NCBI GenBank assembly: GCA_028752135.1 | Contig: CP082782.1 | Coordinates: 1,364,001 to 1,428,000 of the forward strand | Direction: 5' to 3' | DNA length: 64,000 bases | Source of the DNA: Ehrlichia sp028752135 | GTDB lineage: Bacteria; Pseudomonadota; Alphaproteobacteria; Rickettsiales; Anaplasmataceae | In this document: positions 52,596-62,539 of the stretch, piece after piece | Layout: every line of letters starts with the position of its first letter | Position numbering within the stretch: the first letter of the stretch is position 1 | Notes under the pieces: model-generated | The model's input: only the letters and a program-made list of their open reading frames with translations | Databases searched by the model: none | Told to the model about the DNA's origin: nothing | Position numbers and translations under genes: made by a program

Positions 52596-53294
52596 ATGCT
52601 GAAAACACATGACAAAAAAGGAGCAATAGTTACAGGAGGTGCAAAAAGATTAGGTAAAGCAATAGCAATATTTCTAGCTATTAATGGATATGATATAGTT
52701 ATTCATTATCATACTTCTAAAGAACAGGCATTAAATACAAAGAACATTATTGAAGAATTATGTAACCAAAAATGCACACTTATCCAAGCTGATTTAACAG
52801 TATTTGATTCATTAAGTAATTTTATAGACAAAGCTTTTGAAGCCATGCCCTATTGTAATTGTCTTATTAACAATGCATCTATATTTTACAAGAATACCTT
52901 AATGAACACCACAATTGAAGATTTTTCCCAAAATTATAATATTCATATACAAGCTCCATTATTTTTAACTCAATATTTTACAAAAAAATGCAGCATTACA
53001 GGAAATATTATTAACATGATAGATGCAATGGTGTTAAGAGATTCCACAAGATATTTTATATATACAATGTCAAAAAAATCATTACTAGACTTTACAAAAT
53101 TTGCAGCAGTAGAATTATCACCACAAATCAAAGTTAATGCAATAGCACCCAAGATGATTCCAAATGATTTTCTAAATAAAATCAATTACGATAATATAAT
53201 GGAAAATATAGAAGTAAAAACTATTCTTCAAAGAATAAAAGAATTACTTAACGTTAACAATAATGAGACTGGTACTATTAATTTCATGAAATAA
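52596..53294 (+). CDS. Short-chain dehydrogenase/reductase, pteridine reductase-like
   Basis: 232 aa. The Rossmann motif TGGAKRLGKAIA (residues about 13-24), NNAS near 91 and the active-site Y-x-x-x-K in YTMSKKS mark an SDR. T-G-G-A-K-R-L-G and the INNAS-x-F-Y-K region are closest by eye to pteridine/dihydromonapterin reductase (FolM-like), which uses NADPH, but the substrate is uncertain. The start is 1 base after the pheS stop, so it is cotranscribed with pheS. Confidence 0.75.
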   Translation: MLKTHDKKGAIVTGGAKRLGKAIAIFLAINGYDIVIHYHTSKEQALNTKNIIEELCNQKCTLIQADLTVFDSLSNFIDKAFEAMPYCNCLINNASIFYKNTLMNTTIEDFSQNYNIHIQAPLFLTQYFTKKCSITGNIINMIDAMVLRDSTRYFIYTMSKKSLLDFTKFAAVELSPQIKVNAIAPKMIPNDFLNKINYDNIMENIEVKTILQRIKELLNVNNNETGTINFMK

Positions 53295-53761
53295 AACAAA
53301 GTTAAATTTCTTCCCACAAGTACTATTAAACTTCAAGTCACAAAAACATTTACATAAACCTTCAACTGATAAAGTAGTAACCAATACACTACTTGTTTAA
53401 ATATGAATTAAGAATTACAATATTAACAACATAGAATCATTATCTACAATAGCAATAAAATTTAATTCTTGAATATAGGACACTAGTAAACTTAACTTAC
53501 AGACTATAAAATAACATTCACAACAATCTTCTTTCCTTAGTTATATTTATCGTATCAATTTACACCACATATTCATAAACTTAATATAATAGTAAACTAC
53601 AATATAATCAATGCATCACAACTGTAGCTAGCAATAAAGAAACTATATTATTTTTTAAGCATTATTAACTAATAATTTTCTATACAAACTATAGTTAATT
53701 TAATTTATATTTTGATAATAAGTGTTATAATAGAAATATATAATTTACCTTTATAGTAAAT
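53295..53761. other. Intergenic region
   Basis: About 0.47 kb of AT-rich DNA. A TATAAT at about 53726-53731 precedes the small gene at 53762. Nothing else is seen. Confidence 0.35.
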
Positions 53762-53935
53762 ATGTTTGACCACACACTACTTGATATACTTGTTTGCCCT
53801 TTAACAAAAGATAAGCTTCAATATAAAGAAGATACCCATGAATTAATCAGTGAAAAAGCTAAGTTAGCATTTCCAATACATGAAGGAATACCAATTATGC
53901 TAGTTGATCAAGCAAGAAAACTAGAAGAAAGTTGA
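53762..53935 (+). CDS. Trm112-like small protein (UPF0434 / YcaR family)
   Basis: 57 aa. The start MFDHTLLDILVCPLTKDKL and the end EGIPIMLVDQARKLEE are the Trm112/YcaR pattern. The family zinc ligands are partly lost: only one Cys is present (LVCP), as in many UPF0434 members. In other organisms Trm112 activates methyltransferases, while YcaR's role is unclear. Transcribed alone, with about 0.44 kb before the next gene. Confidence 0.82.
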   Translation: MFDHTLLDILVCPLTKDKLQYKEDTHELISEKAKLAFPIHEGIPIMLVDQARKLEES

Positions 53936-54375
53936 ACTAACTATATTCTAGTTATGTAAAATGCCTCTAGGATATCATTTAAAGAATCACTTATTGAATT
54001 TCATAGAATAGTAAGAATTGATAATATTTACAGTAACAATTAATGTTACATCAATAGATATAGGATTTATGCTATAACACATATCTATTTATCAAACAAA
54101 GTACAATACGTTAGTAAATCTACTATACATTAGGACAATCCCACTACTTCAGAAGTATATCAACAAAAGCAGACCATAAACTCGAAAATTCAATATCTCT
54201 AATTAATAGAACTATAATCTCAAACTCATAGATCAATGCTGGCTAGGATCCAAAACTAATACATAATTAATAATGACAATATATTTTTACCTACAAGTAT
54301 CTAAAATTCATTGTAAATTTATACACGAAAAACAGTCAAATCAGAACATAAGTAAATGCAAAAAATATAAACCTA
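53936..54375. other. Convergent intergenic region
   Basis: About 0.44 kb of AT-rich DNA. No gene or strong hairpin is seen. Confidence 0.3.
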
Positions 54376-55644
54376 TTACCAATCAGCATATACATCTTCT
54401 TTCCTAATCTTACACAACGCAATAATTGAAACTAATGCCCAAAACATAACATATATTCCAGGAATAAATGTTAAGCCTGTTACTCTTATAAGCCAAGTAC
54501 AGGCTACAGGAGCCATACCTCCAGAAATAGCCGAAGCAATATTACGTGATAATCCAAATCCAGTATACCTAACTTTTGTAGGGAATAACTCAGACATTGC
54601 ACCACTTGCTGGCCCAAGAGCAGCAGAAAACGGTATAACAAAGATTAAGTATGCTATTATTAAATCAATATAACTACCTTGACCCAATAACCAGAATACA
54701 GGAATTGCAACACAAAATAACGATATAGAAGCAATCAGCATTACCTTCCTACGTCCTACATAATCAGAAATATATCCAAAAAATACATTTAAAATTCCAC
54801 AAATCATTATATTGAAGCTTTCAATAATACTTATGCTATTAGCACTTAAATTTAAGTGAACATCTGAAAACTCTTTTATAAAAGTAATAAAAAACACCAT
54901 GAAAATATGGAATGAACAATTTTCTATACAGTCAATACACGTAGATAATATTAAAGGACGTCTATAATTTTTTAATAATTCTACAAACGGAGATTGCGAT
55001 AGACTATTACTTTCCTTATGAGTATCATATGCAGGACTTTCACCGGTTATACGCCTAATATAAATGCTAATTAACCCTAACAATAACCCAATAATAAAAG
55101 GTATTCTCCACCCCCATACTTCAAAATTTTCACCTGTTAAATATTGAGAAAGCAAAATCATAAACAATGCAATAATAGAGCCTAATACAGCACTTAAAGT
55201 TTCAAAACTACCAAAAAAGCCTATATTTTTTCCCTTCCTAGAATGTTCAATCAAGAAAGTAGCATTACCAGCTTCTCCACCTAATGATATTCCTTGCATT
55301 AATCTACAAATAACCAATAGTATTGGAGACAATATCCCTATTTTTTCATAAGTAGGTAATATCGAAATAAAAGCAATAGGAACAGATATTGCAATAATAG
55401 ATAAACTCAGTGCTGCTTTTCTCCCATATTTGTCACCAATATAACCAAAAATACTTGCTCCAAAAGGTCGCATTAAAAATCCAACAGCAAAAATACTAAA
55501 TGTCATAATAAGACTAAAATATCTATCTTCTGCTGGAAAAAATAACTTACTAATTATACTTACTAAATTTCCAAATAACACATAATCATACCAGACTAAA
55601 GTATTACACATGATTGTCGACAATACAGCTTTCTTTAAATTCAT
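54376..55644 (-). CDS. MFS transporter, MHS (ProP-like) family
   Basis: 422 aa with about 12 hydrophobic segments. The helix 2-3 signature GYIGDKYGRKAAL, the N-terminal WYDYVLFGNL, RLMQGISLGGEAGNATFLIEH near residue 118 and the later GYISDYVGRRKVML are typical of the metabolite:H+ symporter branch (ProP, KgtP, ShiA). Substrate is likely an amino acid, betaine or dicarboxylate, but cannot be assigned by eye. It is an inner-membrane protein and is divergent from rpsP. Confidence 0.85.
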   Translation of the reverse strand: MNLKKAVLSTIMCNTLVWYDYVLFGNLVSIISKLFFPAEDRYFSLIMTFSIFAVGFLMRPFGASIFGYIGDKYGRKAALSLSIIAISVPIAFISILPTYEKIGILSPILLVICRLMQGISLGGEAGNATFLIEHSRKGKNIGFFGSFETLSAVLGSIIALFMILLSQYLTGENFEVWGWRIPFIIGLLLGLISIYIRRITGESPAYDTHKESNSLSQSPFVELLKNYRRPLILSTCIDCIENCSFHIFMVFFITFIKEFSDVHLNLSANSISIIESFNIMICGILNVFFGYISDYVGRRKVMLIASISLFCVAIPVFWLLGQGSYIDLIIAYLIFVIPFSAALGPASGAMSELFPTKVRYTGFGLSRNIASAISGGMAPVACTWLIRVTGLTFIPGIYVMFWALVSIIALCKIRKEDVYADW

Positions 55645-55888
55645 ATGATTTAAATATCCTCCTAATTATACATTCCTTTTACAAAAAGGATGTTCTATTC
55701 TTTTCAACAATTTGAAAAAGCTTAATCTTCTAATCATATGATTTTTAGCAACATATTGCAAATTTCTTATTTTTCTAAAAAAAGTTAATTATGGATTTTA
55801 AAGGTTTAAAAATAATATTTTAAATTTGACTACCTATATTATTCTATGTATGATGTATAAGTACTTAAGTTTTAAAGGTTATATTCTC

Positions 55889-56152
55889 ATGCCTGTCAAG
55901 ATAAGGTTAGCAAGGTTTGGAGCTAAAAAGCGTCCTTTTTATAGAGTAGTTGTTGCTGATTCCAGAGTACCAAGAGATGGGAAATTTATTGAGTCTTTAG
56001 GTTTCTATAACCCAATGTTACCTAAAGGACAAGATTCATTTGTTAAAATTAAGGTTGATAGGTTGAAGTATTGGCTTAGCGTAGGCGCACAAACAACTGA
56101 TAGAATATCCTGGTTCATAAAAAAGGGTATTATCGATATTAAAATTGTTTAA
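55889..56152 (+). CDS. rpsP: Ribosomal protein S16
   Basis: 87 aa from the ATG at 55889. The frame is open upstream to 55826, but MPVKIRLARFGAKKRPFYRVVVADSR is the standard S16 start. DGKFIESLGFYNPM and the DRLKYWLSVGAQTTD region complete the family. Binds 16S rRNA in the small-subunit body. Transcribed alone here; the usual rimM and trmD partners are not adjacent, which is common in Rickettsiales. Confidence 0.95.
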   Translation: MPVKIRLARFGAKKRPFYRVVVADSRVPRDGKFIESLGFYNPMLPKGQDSFVKIKVDRLKYWLSVGAQTTDRISWFIKKGIIDIKIV

Positions 56153-56684
56153 TGTTATCGTTTTGCTGTGTGGCGTTTCATTAACTAATTACTACAAAAG
56201 TTTTCAGTCTTATAGCAGTGTAATTAAGTTTGATAGTGTTATGTAATTTCCTAGGTAGAGTAACGTTAATTCCTATTTTATAAGCACATAATTATATAAT
56301 ATATTCAATACTTGTCCATTGCTATAGGATTATTAATCGTTAATGTTGAAACAAATTATAAAAATATATTGTAAAACCTATTTAATAATTTATAACATAT
56401 AGCACCAACTACATTGTACAAGTTTAAATAAAACCCAATAAAAAACAATAACACCTTACATTTAAGTAAATAAAGATTTCTTAAATATATTTTATGGCAG
56501 TATCTCACACAACTGATAACATAGTTCTATATGATATTATTAGGAACTTCTATAAAATATTAACTAAAATAACCTATTCTATTTAAAAATATGTTCCTAA
56601 AAACTTTCAAAATATATTAGCAGCTAATAATAAGCAACATTGTAACAACAAACCTACTATACTAATAAGACTTCATATATACAG
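56153..56684. other. Convergent gene-free stretch
   Basis: About 0.53 kb between rpsP (+) and the iron-binding protein (-). No gene or strong hairpin is seen. Confidence 0.3.
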
Positions 56685-57723
56685 TTACCTCCAACCACAT
56701 TCATCAGCAATTTTAACAGATTCAGTTAAATGTTTCTCAAGCTCTTGCAAAGGTAAATCACTTTCTTTAAATGGACCAAAACTTGTTAATACTTCTGAAA
56801 GTTCTACTCCTTCAACTACAGGATATTCCTGATTAACTTGAGAATAAACTTTTTGTGCTTTTACACTCGAAAGAAATTCTAATAACTTTATAGCATTCTC
56901 CTTATTTTTTGCATATTTAGTAATAGCACCACCACTAATATTTATCATAGTACCAGTAGTTTCTTGATTAGGGAAAAATATACCAAGCTTCCTTATAACA
57001 GATTGATCACTTTTCTTATCAGAAGCCATAATTCTTCCAAAATAATAACTATTAACTATTGCAATGCTTCCCTCATCTGCTGCAACTGCATAAATTTGAT
57101 CAATATCTCCTCCGCTAGGTTTCCTAGCCATATTCGCAACCAAACCTTTAATCCAAATCTTAGCATGCTCTACATCATTATTTGCAATCATAAAAGCAAT
57201 TAGTGATTGATTATACGGGCTACTTGAAGATCTTATTAAAATTTTACCTTTCCATTTTGTATTAGCAAGATGCTCATATGTACTTAACTCGCTACTTTCA
57301 ATCAAATCTTTATTATAAACTATAACTCTCGCACGTTTAGTTAATCCAAACCAGAATCCATCAACATCTCGATATTTACTAGGAATTGCATGATTTAAAA
57401 TATCAGATTGTATAGATTGTAATAAACCTTTTTTCTTTGCTAAAATAAGATTAACAGCATCTGCAGTCAAAAAGATCTGCCGAGGTAGCTTTACCTTCAT
57501 TTTCTATTCTATCTATAAGCTGCGCAGCTTCATCATTAATATACTTAACTTCTATACCAGTTTCTTTAGTAAACTGCTCAAATAAATTATGTAATAATTC
57601 TTCCTTACGAGATGAATATACATGTACTTCTTGTCTTAAATTCTTAGACTGCTGTTTAGTAAAAAAACCAAAAGTTATAATCACAACAGCTACAATCGCA
57701 AGACAAGTAAGTAATCTCATCAT
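56685..57723 (-). pseudogene. Periplasmic iron(III)-binding protein (FbpA/FutA-like), frameshifted
   Basis: Two overlapping frames encode one protein of about 346 aa. The first (57451-57723) has a signal or anchor segment (residues 3-21) and VHVYSSRKEELLHNLFEQFTKETGI, the start of the binding-protein fold. The second (56685-57500) has DGFWFGLTKRARVIVYN and VNSYYFGRIM, the paired tyrosines that bind Fe in this family. Adding one base to the five-base A run at 57469-57473 restores ADLFLTADAVNLI. So the gene is probably intact in the organism. It delivers ferric iron to an ABC importer, not in this window. Confidence 0.82.
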
Positions 57724-58262
57724 ATATCAATCCATAATACTAAAAAATGCATATCATTATACAACTCCATATAAATAAATGCAATATTAGGCCCATAACA
57801 GATCTAAATATCGATAAGCAAAGTAACTTTTATAACAACAAAAAAGAATAATGCAAATCATATAATATCAAACCAACCAAAAAACAAGCAAGATATACAG
57901 TCTCACACAATAACCTATTGATTTGTTTTAATTAACCCATAGGCTTCTAAGGAAGACAAAAAGCAACATCTAAGAGTTATTTTAAAAGGAAAATACAACT
58001 ATTAAACATAACTTTATATTTAAAATGCAAACAACATTTTGTAATTTACTCATACTTTATATAATAAACATCCTTAGAATAAAATCAAGATTAGTAAACT
58101 CCTGAAACATTGAAAAAATTTAAAACAAGTCACTTATACAAGTACTTTTTAGAAATAACTAACTTTAAAGAAAAATAGATATATACTAAAATGCAAACAC
58201 ATCAGAATAAAAGAAGCAGTGTACACACTTCCACTGCTATATATATATTTTTTTTTATATTA
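57724..58262. other. Convergent/upstream gene-free stretch
   Basis: About 0.54 kb between the iron-binding protein start and the end of the 1356-aa gene, both on the - strand. It should hold the promoter of the first. An AT dinucleotide tract with T run lies at about 58240-58257. No gene is seen. Confidence 0.3.
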
Positions 58263-61200
58263 CTACAATTCATTTTGATAAGGCAGAATAGTAGAAACAT
58301 TTGTAGGATCATGACCTGTAGAAACATCTGTAGAATCATTATCTTTAAAATAAAAAACAGCTTGTTCACTATAGCCAATATCATTACCTATGCTATTTTC
58401 TGCATCAGGTTGATAAGTACCAGAATATATTCCATCTCCTAACTCTCTAATATCCACTCTCTGAAAATTTTTAGATGCAAGAAAATCATTATGGCTATAA
58501 TTACGGCTTACAGAAATGAAAATATCTCCTTGAAATTGATTTACAGTATCAGATAACATTCCAATAACTTTACCATCATATAGCAAATCTACCTTTGTAG
58601 TATAAGGCATACCATTAAGTTTAATTTCATTACCATGTTCATCTCTATGAATACGATAATCTTTGTTATAATATTGCAATTTAAACAAAGACCCTTCTTT
58701 ATATTGATCAAAATCTACTAAACCAATACTTAGACTTTTATTAGAGTGACATGGTATTTCAAACCTATGAGCAAATATAGGATCTATATACCTATACTCA
58801 TCAGGGATATTTGGCATATAATTAGGGTGCTCATCACCACTTGCAGTACATGGAACTAATTTTTTACTTCCATTAACGTTAACTAACTTTAAATGACTAA
58901 TCTCTTTAGGAAATTCAAACCTAAGATTTCTTCCTTCATCTCTAATAAAAAAGTTACTACCATAACTTTCCTGTGCGTCAGCAAATGGTTCAGTAATGTA
59001 AAAAGACATACTCTTAAATTGATGTAATATATCATCACCATGCTTAACAACTGCACGATAAACATCATCGTCTGTACGCACTGTACCTTTGTCATCTAAT
59101 AGCTCACCTGCCACAATTATTGGATTAGTCACAGATTTCTCTTCGTTTATAATGTGGTGGTCATTTTGAACGGATGCATTACGTAATAGGTATTTTTCAT
59201 AATCTGGATAAAAATGACTAACACTAGGATGACTAAACTTGTTACCCCATATAATGTTCCCACTCACAGCCCTTTGTATATCATCAACTAAAGTAGTAGT
59301 TAATACACCATCTTGTTCCGATATAACCATATACATTTTATCTAGATAAGTACTCGAAATCATTTTGAGAATATCTTGAAATAAGAAAGTGACTTGACCA
59401 GTATTAACATCTTTACGACAATATCCTGACTCAGATAACACTTCACCAACTTTGTTATTATCCAAATATAGAGATATTGAACTGTCATCACCTTTACCCA
59501 ACATAACAGCATGCAGAATAGTATTTGGATTAGATGTAACACTTTTAATATCAAATCCATTAACCCCTATCACATTATCTAAAGTAACATATGTTAAACT
59601 TCTTATTATAGAGCTTACTTCTGGATCAATATCTGGTGAACCATTCAATGCTTTATACACCTGCTCTTCTTTCAAAGCTGCAAGTCCATACTCCATTGCA
59701 TATCTTTTAATAATACTAGACTTCCTTGGATTGCTCAATAAAGACTCTTTAGACATACTTTCATTGATTGAATCTAAATAACTATCCAGTAACAAATCCG
59801 AATTAGGAATTTTTGCAAAGTATTTATCAAGATCAGAACCATAATAACGCCTTCCCTCCTGTAGAATATCACTCATAGCAGCAAGTTCTGGATTATACTT
59901 TCTAAGTATATTAAATGCATAGTTTATATAATCTTTATTATAAAAAAATTCTTCACCATCTTTATTACAATACACATATGCATTCTTTCCTGAATAATCA
60001 GTAACCAACTTTAAAAAATGGTACTCCGGATTTGCAATTTCTATCATATTATTACTTGTAGTGTTCCAGGAACGAATAACATTTTTCAAACCATAGTTTA
60101 CTACAGGAGATATTTCTCCTATTGTTTCACCTTGCATATTACAAATCTTCTGAGAATAATATTCATAATGCTGCCATGGCATTGCAGAAACTTGAGCATT
60201 ATCATAAGATAACAGTTTATCACCCAATTCTACCTTCAACATATTCATATCTTCTAAATATAAAGACATATCTTTAGATTCTACCCAAGGTATAAAATCC
60301 GAATATTTATCTATATTAATTATTTTTTCAGCACGATTAAAATCACCTGCTTTACACGCTTTAAAATATTCTGTAACTGCACCAGGATGTTTTTCTTGCA
60401 GGAATGTTACAAATGCATGACCTACACTATACTTTAAATCTGGAGTATTTTTTACTGCCTTATTAACCGCACTATCCATATCATCATATTGACCATATAA
60501 AACACTAGAAGTTTTTTCCTTGTTCCTTATCCCTTTTAAAAGGAAGGTATCATCATCTTGTACATATTCTGCTAACCCCTCTGTAAATATACGATCATTT
60601 ACTCCAACCATATCCATATTATGTCCACGTGCATAACCTTCTAAAGCATGAGTTAACTCATGTTTCAAATTTAAAATATCACCCTGTCCATAGACATAAA
60701 TTTTATATGGAGAAGAATAATTCCCAAAAAAAGCCTTACCTCCAGATCCACATATACCCAAATTATAAAGGTTACCATAATACTCATATTGATCTTTATT
60801 ATCAAAAAAGTATAACTCAAATGTTGTCTCTTTATCATTAGGTTCTAGTCTAAAATTATTTTTGAACTTTTCTATAGTATCACTTAATCCTTTTTCAATT
60901 TCATACAATCTTTTATAAGATAACTCATGTAAAGCATATACTTTTAAATTCAACTTTAAATAATCATTTCTTATATCATGTACATTATCACATACATCAC
61001 TTTTAAACTTTTGTTCATTTAGTTCTTTACTATCAGAAGCTAAACACTTTTTATATGAAACACTAGATGGATCATCATTCATAGGGATAATAGCAGGAGT
61101 ATCATAAGATCCATAAACTTTTTTGCCTAAATAATCTTTACGTCCTACAGAATAAGTATCTGTAGGGCCTGACAGTCCAACACTAAAGTGATTTTCAGTG

Positions 61201-62333
61201 CTGTTAAGTACATCATATACATTTTTATACTCTAGTCCCAAGTCTTCATACTTTAATCCTGAATTATTAATAACATCAGGCAAAACATTATTTTTAATAG
61301 TAGGAACTATATCTTCAAAATGCTTATGTTGCACAATTTGTAGGCTTGTATCAGCTTTTACATTCCCACTAAAATCATCATTTGTAACATACTGTAGTAC
61401 CACATCTTGAGGGATGTCATATTGATATTTATACATTGATTCTAACCGGTTAAGGTCCTCTTGTAGGAATTGTTTAAACTCAACAGCATTAATAGGACGG
61501 ATTAGATCACATAATGTTTCACCTGAATTAACATCTCCTTGCTTAATCACATCAAACAGCAATGTACAAAAATCCTTACCTACTATCTTCTTAAAGAAAT
61601 TTAGCAAAGTAAATCCAAAATCCCTAATAGTAGGGTCCGTATCTTTATCAACGTAACTATCCTTCAGCTCTTCTAATACATCACAAATTGACTTATCAGA
61701 ATATTTACTAAATTCATCACTGCGGTAAATTTTATCAAAAACCCTACGCTCCGCACACATTTGATCTAAAATTGAATCATCATATTCACAAAAATCAGCA
61801 ATTGCATCTGATATCACATTTAGTATTAAATGATTATTAACAACATTAGCGAGTTTATGCTCAGTAACATGATCTTGCAGTACATAACTTAGCTCATGTT
61901 TCAATCCAACAATAGAATTACCTTCTTTATACAAGTAAATACGAGAAGGAGTTACTTGATTCCCCACATAAGTAAAACCCTTTGTATGCTTACCTGATAA
62001 TCCATACTGATCACAATACTGATTATATTCATCTATATTATCAACTAAATATATTTCTGCTTTTGACAATGGAAGATTAACAGAAAAACAATAAATATAG
62101 TCTATAAATTCATTAACTGCATTATGTATGTGATCTTTAATTTCATTCTTTTCTGTTTCAGAAAAAGCGTTTTTACTATGGATTTCTACATTTAAATTTA
62201 ATTTTTCGATTTCTATATTATATGTTTTATTAAGTATATCATGCTTTAGATCCAAATAATCTCCGCTTAATCCTCTATTAGAAGATTTATCAGAGTTAGC
62301 ATCATGTTCTAAAAAAGTGGGCATAAATTCCAT
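58263..62333 (-). CDS. Large protein with duplicated M9-like metalloprotease domains (one degenerate)
   Basis: 1356 aa, no signal peptide and no membrane segment. The first 300 residues and residues about 445-700 are two copies of one domain (each has a Y-x-x-Y-G/C-x-x-Y-G-L/N-x-G stretch, then KI/RIYxYxxG and LKHEL). Copy 2 carries H558-E-L-T-H562 with TEGLAEY (E585), the zinc triad of M9/gluzincin peptidases such as microbial collagenase. Copy 1 has HELSY at 146-150 and SDAIADF, so the second His and the Glu are lost. Residues about 700-1356 are beta-rich with repeats of an I/V-G-x-L-S unit. Likely secreted by a non-Sec route; host target unknown. Confidence 0.8.
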   Translation of the reverse strand: MEFMPTFLEHDANSDKSSNRGLSGDYLDLKHDILNKTYNIEIEKLNLNVEIHSKNAFSETEKNEIKDHIHNAVNEFIDYIYCFSVNLPLSKAEIYLVDNIDEYNQYCDQYGLSGKHTKGFTYVGNQVTPSRIYLYKEGNSIVGLKHELSYVLQDHVTEHKLANVVNNHLILNVISDAIADFCEYDDSILDQMCAERRVFDKIYRSDEFSKYSDKSICDVLEELKDSYVDKDTDPTIRDFGFTLLNFFKKIVGKDFCTLLFDVIKQGDVNSGETLCDLIRPINAVEFKQFLQEDLNRLESMYKYQYDIPQDVVLQYVTNDDFSGNVKADTSLQIVQHKHFEDIVPTIKNNVLPDVINNSGLKYEDLGLEYKNVYDVLNSTENHFSVGLSGPTDTYSVGRKDYLGKKVYGSYDTPAIIPMNDDPSSVSYKKCLASDSKELNEQKFKSDVCDNVHDIRNDYLKLNLKVYALHELSYKRLYEIEKGLSDTIEKFKNNFRLEPNDKETTFELYFFDNKDQYEYYGNLYNLGICGSGGKAFFGNYSSPYKIYVYGQGDILNLKHELTHALEGYARGHNMDMVGVNDRIFTEGLAEYVQDDDTFLLKGIRNKEKTSSVLYGQYDDMDSAVNKAVKNTPDLKYSVGHAFVTFLQEKHPGAVTEYFKACKAGDFNRAEKIINIDKYSDFIPWVESKDMSLYLEDMNMLKVELGDKLLSYDNAQVSAMPWQHYEYYSQKICNMQGETIGEISPVVNYGLKNVIRSWNTTSNNMIEIANPEYHFLKLVTDYSGKNAYVYCNKDGEEFFYNKDYINYAFNILRKYNPELAAMSDILQEGRRYYGSDLDKYFAKIPNSDLLLDSYLDSINESMSKESLLSNPRKSSIIKRYAMEYGLAALKEEQVYKALNGSPDIDPEVSSIIRSLTYVTLDNVIGVNGFDIKSVTSNPNTILHAVMLGKGDDSSISLYLDNNKVGEVLSESGYCRKDVNTGQVTFLFQDILKMISSTYLDKMYMVISEQDGVLTTTLVDDIQRAVSGNIIWGNKFSHPSVSHFYPDYEKYLLRNASVQNDHHIINEEKSVTNPIIVAGELLDDKGTVRTDDDVYRAVVKHGDDILHQFKSMSFYITEPFADAQESYGSNFFIRDEGRNLRFEFPKEISHLKLVNVNGSKKLVPCTASGDEHPNYMPNIPDEYRYIDPIFAHRFEIPCHSNKSLSIGLVDFDQYKEGSLFKLQYYNKDYRIHRDEHGNEIKLNGMPYTTKVDLLYDGKVIGMLSDTVNQFQGDIFISVSRNYSHNDFLASKNFQRVDIRELGDGIYSGTYQPDAENSIGNDIGYSEQAVFYFKDNDSTDVSTGHDPTNVSTILPYQNEL

Positions 62334-62539
62334 CCGTTATCATGTTAATTCCGCATAGAATAGTACATGATATATTAAAATGTCAATATAATAAATTAAT
62401 ATCTTAACTATAAAATTACTTTTTAGGCATAATATATTGAGTAACTTAGTAAAATTTATTAATGAATAATCCAATTAACGCTTTTTTTATTATTAAAAAT
62501 TAAAATCCAGATCTCAGTACAACTACTAGAGAGAAAAAT
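62334..62539. promoter_or_regulatory. Divergent promoter region
   Basis: 206 bases between two genes that share a C-terminal/N-terminal module. Contains AT-rich stretches and GAGAGAAAAATATG before the + strand start. A shared regulatory region is an inference. Confidence 0.3.
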
